A stretch of 6,122 nt of DNA from Alphaproteobacteria bacterium (lineage in GTDB: Bacteria; Pseudomonadota; Alphaproteobacteria; Rickettsiales; SXRF01): positions 1-6,122 of the forward strand of contig JAGVKI010000201.1 of the NCBI GenBank assembly GCA_020050695.1. Reading direction: 5' to 3'. A program made the position numbers and the translations under genes. Each line of letters begins with the position of its first letter. The stretch's first letter is position 1. Below are positions 3,724 to 6,122 of the stretch, in pieces. The notes under the pieces were generated by a model. It ran no database searches and had not been told where the DNA came from. It was given only the letters and a program-made list of their open reading frames with translations.

Positions 3724-6122
3724 ATGGCAAGACGGCCTGGTAATTACGGCGATGGTAACCGCGATGGGATCGATGATGATATCGACCATCAACCCGGAAA
3801 CTCATCCCAAAGCGCCGAATATGCCAGACGTTACGATTACGGCAGCACCACTGAATATAGCGTCTCGGGCATAGACCGCTCCGACCAGATCCAGCTGGCG
3901 CAGCTGGCGCGTGAGCAGGATGCCCGAAACCGCGCGGCAGGTATTGACGCACAAAAGCGTGTGCATTACTGGCCTAACGTCGGCAAGTTCATTGTACCTG
4001 AAGAAAACACCTGGGCCGCCCATGCCGAACTGGTGAAGGACGATAAAAGCGGCCTTCATTTCAATCCGGGAAAATACGTCTATTTCGATAAAATCATTGC
4101 CGACAATGCAGGTATCCCCGGCCTGTATGATCAGAATAATCCAGACTATGCCAAGTATGAAGGCCTGCGCACCAACCTGGAAGTGCTGCGCAATGACATC
4201 ATGGGCATTTACATGAATGACGGATCGTATGATCCGGGCGATGAAATCTATATTCCGCAGATTGAATCCATTGCCAAAGCCCTTGCCGAAGCACTGGCGC
4301 GCGACAAATGGTATAACCGCCTGCTTGGCTATCATTCCGTGAATCTTGATATTGCCAATATCGAGGGCGTAGGCGCTGCCGCCATGTACGAGCATCTGAT
4401 GTCGGTACAGCAAAAGCCCGCCCCTATGCAGGCACTGCGCGACCGCCTGAATAATTTCTTCGGCCTGCCGGAAGACCGTATCTGGCAACTACCGCCCATG
4501 GAAGAAACGCCTTACAGCCCTGAAGGACTTTCCGCGCCGCCGCCACGCAGCAAGGACTGCCTGACGCTGGAAGACCTGGAAAAAATGCGCGCTCAGGAAC
4601 AGCAGCAGGGCGTCGATGATCCAAACAAGGACATGGCCAATCTCGCTGAGCAGATCGTAACGCCCGCGCCTAAAATGTCCGTCGAGCAGATGGAACAGGC
4701 AGCCAAAGACGAATCGGTGGAAGAAGCCCGAAAAATATTACGCAACCTGCGCAATATGGAATTTGGCGACCGCGACATCGAAGAGTGGATGGATGTAGGC
4801 ACACCAAAAGCCCAGATAGCCAAAGCGACACAGCTGCATAAACTGGTGCATATCCAGCAATTGCAGATGCAGCTGGCTGAAGAGCGCAATCCTGAACTTA
4901 AAAACGATATGTTTGTTCAGGACGGCAAGTTCGCCGCCGACGCAATCCGCCTGGCGACCGCAGAGTTCGCACTGCGCAACCTGCCTAAAGACCATCCGCA
5001 GGCAGCCAAGCTTGAACAATTTATCTTCACCATGCCTGAGCATGCGCATGCCCGCCAAACCCAATCACTTGATCGCCTCATGGATAATATATCCACCGGC
5101 CTTGAGCGCGCTTCCGGCAAGCAGGTCTATGACCGTAGCCCGGCAGAACGCCTTGTCAGCGCCAGCAACCGCATTCAAAAAGCCGCGCGAAAAATACGCT
5201 CCATCGATACGCTTGAGCCGCCCGCCCGCCAGGAATCCATCGAACTGGCGCATGAAATCCTGCGCCGCCTGAAGGATATGGAAATCAGCCGCAGGCCGCT
5301 GGCAGAATTTATCGAAACAGGCCGCCCGGAAGAAAAAGCCGCTATCGCCCAGAAGATCGACGAAGTGGTCGATATGTACAAGAACCTGGTGTCGGAAGCC
5401 GCCACCATCAACCCTGCCCTTATGCAGGATGCGCGTATCCAGGAAGGTGTGGATGCGGTGGACGAATTTGCCCATACCGTCAAACTTATGGCTGCAAAAG
5501 AAATGCCCAACAGCATTGCTTCCGCCCAGCAGATTGGCGCCGACGTTACCCAGGACCCGGAAGAATGGGACAGGCTGCATGACCGCACCATTTCGCGTAT
5601 TGTCTCCAGCATGGAAGGCGGGCTGGAAGAAGCCATCGACACCATCGAAGTGCAGGAACAGCAGCAGGATCAGGCCGAAGAAGAATCGCGTGACGCCGCA
5701 CTGGAATCACTGCAGCAACACAGCCATTCAGGCCGTAAAAAACGTAAACGCTGGGCATGGTCACGCTCCGGCGCTGGCGGAAAACGCTCCGAAAAAGTCA
5801 GCCAGGACCTGCGCGCCGACGACAGAGCGGCAGGCCAGGGACGATTCACCGAAGACAGGGACGGCCCATCGACCAATACCACCAGGCCAAGTTCCATTAC
5901 CGTCAATAATGCTGCGCAGCAGGACAAGTCCGGCCTGAACCAGCAGCAAAAAACCTCTATGAATCTCAATGCTGACGACCGCCTTAAAGGTGAAGGCCGT
6001 TTCCGCGAACAGGAACCGGAGCAGCAGCGCCGACCCACTACCAATGCCAGCCGTAATACGCGCGCAGGACGCAGCGGCAGGCGCGCAGAAGCAGAACAGC
6101 AACAGGCACGCGCGGAGAACAG
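3724..6122 (+). CDS. Large helical protein of unknown function, 5' part (at least 799 residues, runs off the window)
   Basis: I do not recognise this protein. The frame is open without a stop from ATG 3724 to the window end, with AGGGAG at 3715-3720. No signal peptide or membrane segment is visible, and I find only one cysteine (C279), so it looks cytoplasmic or secreted without a Sec signal. Regions: 1-79, polar, with an EF-hand-like loop DGNRDGIDDDID at 10-21; 80-265, probably a folded domain with aromatic clusters (HYWPNVGKF, YVYFDKII, DEIYIPQIESIAKALAEAL, WYNRLLGYH) ending in LNNFFGLPEDRIWQLPP; 266-316, Pro- and Gln-rich linker (QEQQQ at 291-295); 317-594, long charged, mostly helical region, possibly coiled-coil; 595-669, acidic Gln/Glu-rich helix; 670-677, basic cluster GRKKRKRW; 678-799 and on, disordered basic/Gln tail with two copies of an ADDR...GRF motif. 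It lies 38 nt after the DUF2610-like gene, likely one operon. A structural/scaffold protein or a secreted effector are both possible; neither is shown. Confidence 0.85.
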   Translation, partial: MARRPGNYGDGNRDGIDDDIDHQPGNSSQSAEYARRYDYGSTTEYSVSGIDRSDQIQLAQLAREQDARNRAAGIDAQKRVHYWPNVGKFIVPEENTWAAHAELVKDDKSGLHFNPGKYVYFDKIIADNAGIPGLYDQNNPDYAKYEGLRTNLEVLRNDIMGIYMNDGSYDPGDEIYIPQIESIAKALAEALARDKWYNRLLGYHSVNLDIANIEGVGAAAMYEHLMSVQQKPAPMQALRDRLNNFFGLPEDRIWQLPPMEETPYSPEGLSAPPPRSKDCLTLEDLEKMRAQEQQQGVDDPNKDMANLAEQIVTPAPKMSVEQMEQAAKDESVEEARKILRNLRNMEFGDRDIEEWMDVGTPKAQIAKATQLHKLVHIQQLQMQLAEERNPELKNDMFVQDGKFAADAIRLATAEFALRNLPKDHPQAAKLEQFIFTMPEHAHARQTQSLDRLMDNISTGLERASGKQVYDRSPAERLVSASNRIQKAARKIRSIDTLEPPARQESIELAHEILRRLKDMEISRRPLAEFIETGRPEEKAAIAQKIDEVVDMYKNLVSEAATINPALMQDARIQEGVDAVDEFAHTVKLMAAKEMPNSIASAQQIGADVTQDPEEWDRLHDRTISRIVSSMEGGLEEAIDTIEVQEQQQDQAEEESRDAALESLQQHSHSGRKKRKRWAWSRSGAGGKRSEKVSQDLRADDRAAGQGRFTEDRDGPSTNTTRPSSITVNNAAQQDKSGLNQQQKTSMNLNADDRLKGEGRFREQEPEQQRRPTTNASRNTRAGRSGRRAEAEQQQARAEN
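5806..6003 (+). repeat. Two-copy protein repeat (ADDR-x2-G-x-GRF-x-E) in the tail of the large protein
   Basis: DLRADDRAAGQGRF (residues 695-708, nt 5806-5847) and NLNADDRLKGEGRF (747-760, nt 5962-6003) share 9 of 14 residues plus a following x-E. They start 52 residues (156 nt) apart and are diverged at the DNA level, so this is an old duplication or a conserved short motif in a disordered tail. Further copies may lie beyond the window. Confidence 0.65.

Noticed and set aside
3802..4488. 228-codon open frame on the minus strand
   Set aside because: It lies antisense inside the large + strand frame, which has a Shine-Dalgarno and an uninterrupted 799 codons; the minus frame has no recognisable domain and looks like a by-product of codon bias.
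5065..5645. Overlapping minus-strand frames of 171 and 156 codons
   Set aside because: Both are antisense to the large helical protein and to each other in different frames; neither has a ribosome binding site or recognisable motif.
5429..5938. 169-codon + strand frame in a second reading frame
   Set aside because: A frame-shifted reading of the large protein gene, rich in Pro, Thr and Arg; the main frame continues intact across it, so there is no frameshift.

Overview
The window reads as chromosomal DNA of an alphaproteobacterium. The strongest evidence is a bacterial NDUFS4-type complex I accessory subunit, which is essentially an alphaproteobacterial/mitochondrial protein. The RNase R has an alphaproteobacterial-style body, and there is a small protein that I recognise, with less certainty, as DUF2610, a family I associate with Rickettsiales and related lineages. 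Base composition is moderate and mixed, not the extreme AT of Rickettsia. A free-living or host-associated relative of the Rickettsiales/Holosporales/Micavibrionales area is my inference; the window has no marker gene that would settle it.

All supported genes lie on the + strand. (1) Positions 2-406 hold the 3' end of a class I glutamine amidotransferase-like hydrolase (PuuD/peptidase C26 type) with its WHPE motif and an unusual C-terminal tail. (2) About 477-2729 encodes RNase R, with intact RNB catalytic aspartates and an S1 domain. A Ser-Gly-Lys-Pro repeat tail replaces the usual N-terminal winged helix, and the gene apparently starts at TTG. (3) Positions 2734-2880 hold a 147-bp near-palindrome centred exactly on 2807, which looks like a mobile or extragenic palindromic element. 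(4) Positions 2954-3247 encode the NDUFS4-like subunit. (5) Positions 3248-3406 form an AT-rich intergenic region with a sigma70-like promoter and two ATTA/TAAT palindromes 22 bp apart. (6) Positions 3407-3685 encode the DUF2610-like protein, whose C-terminal half resembles a ribbon-helix-helix. (7) From 3724 to the window edge runs one open frame of at least 799 codons. It encodes a large soluble helical protein with a basic, glutamine-rich, repeat-bearing tail, and I do not recognise it.

The first four features look like housekeeping DNA (RNA turnover, respiration, small-molecule or glutamine chemistry) with a repeat element between two genes. The last two genes are 38 nt apart and very probably form a two-gene operon driven from the 3318-3346 promoter. 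If the small protein really is a DNA-binding RHH protein, the twin palindromes just downstream of that promoter would be natural autoregulatory operators. This pair is the part of the window most likely to hold undescribed biology.
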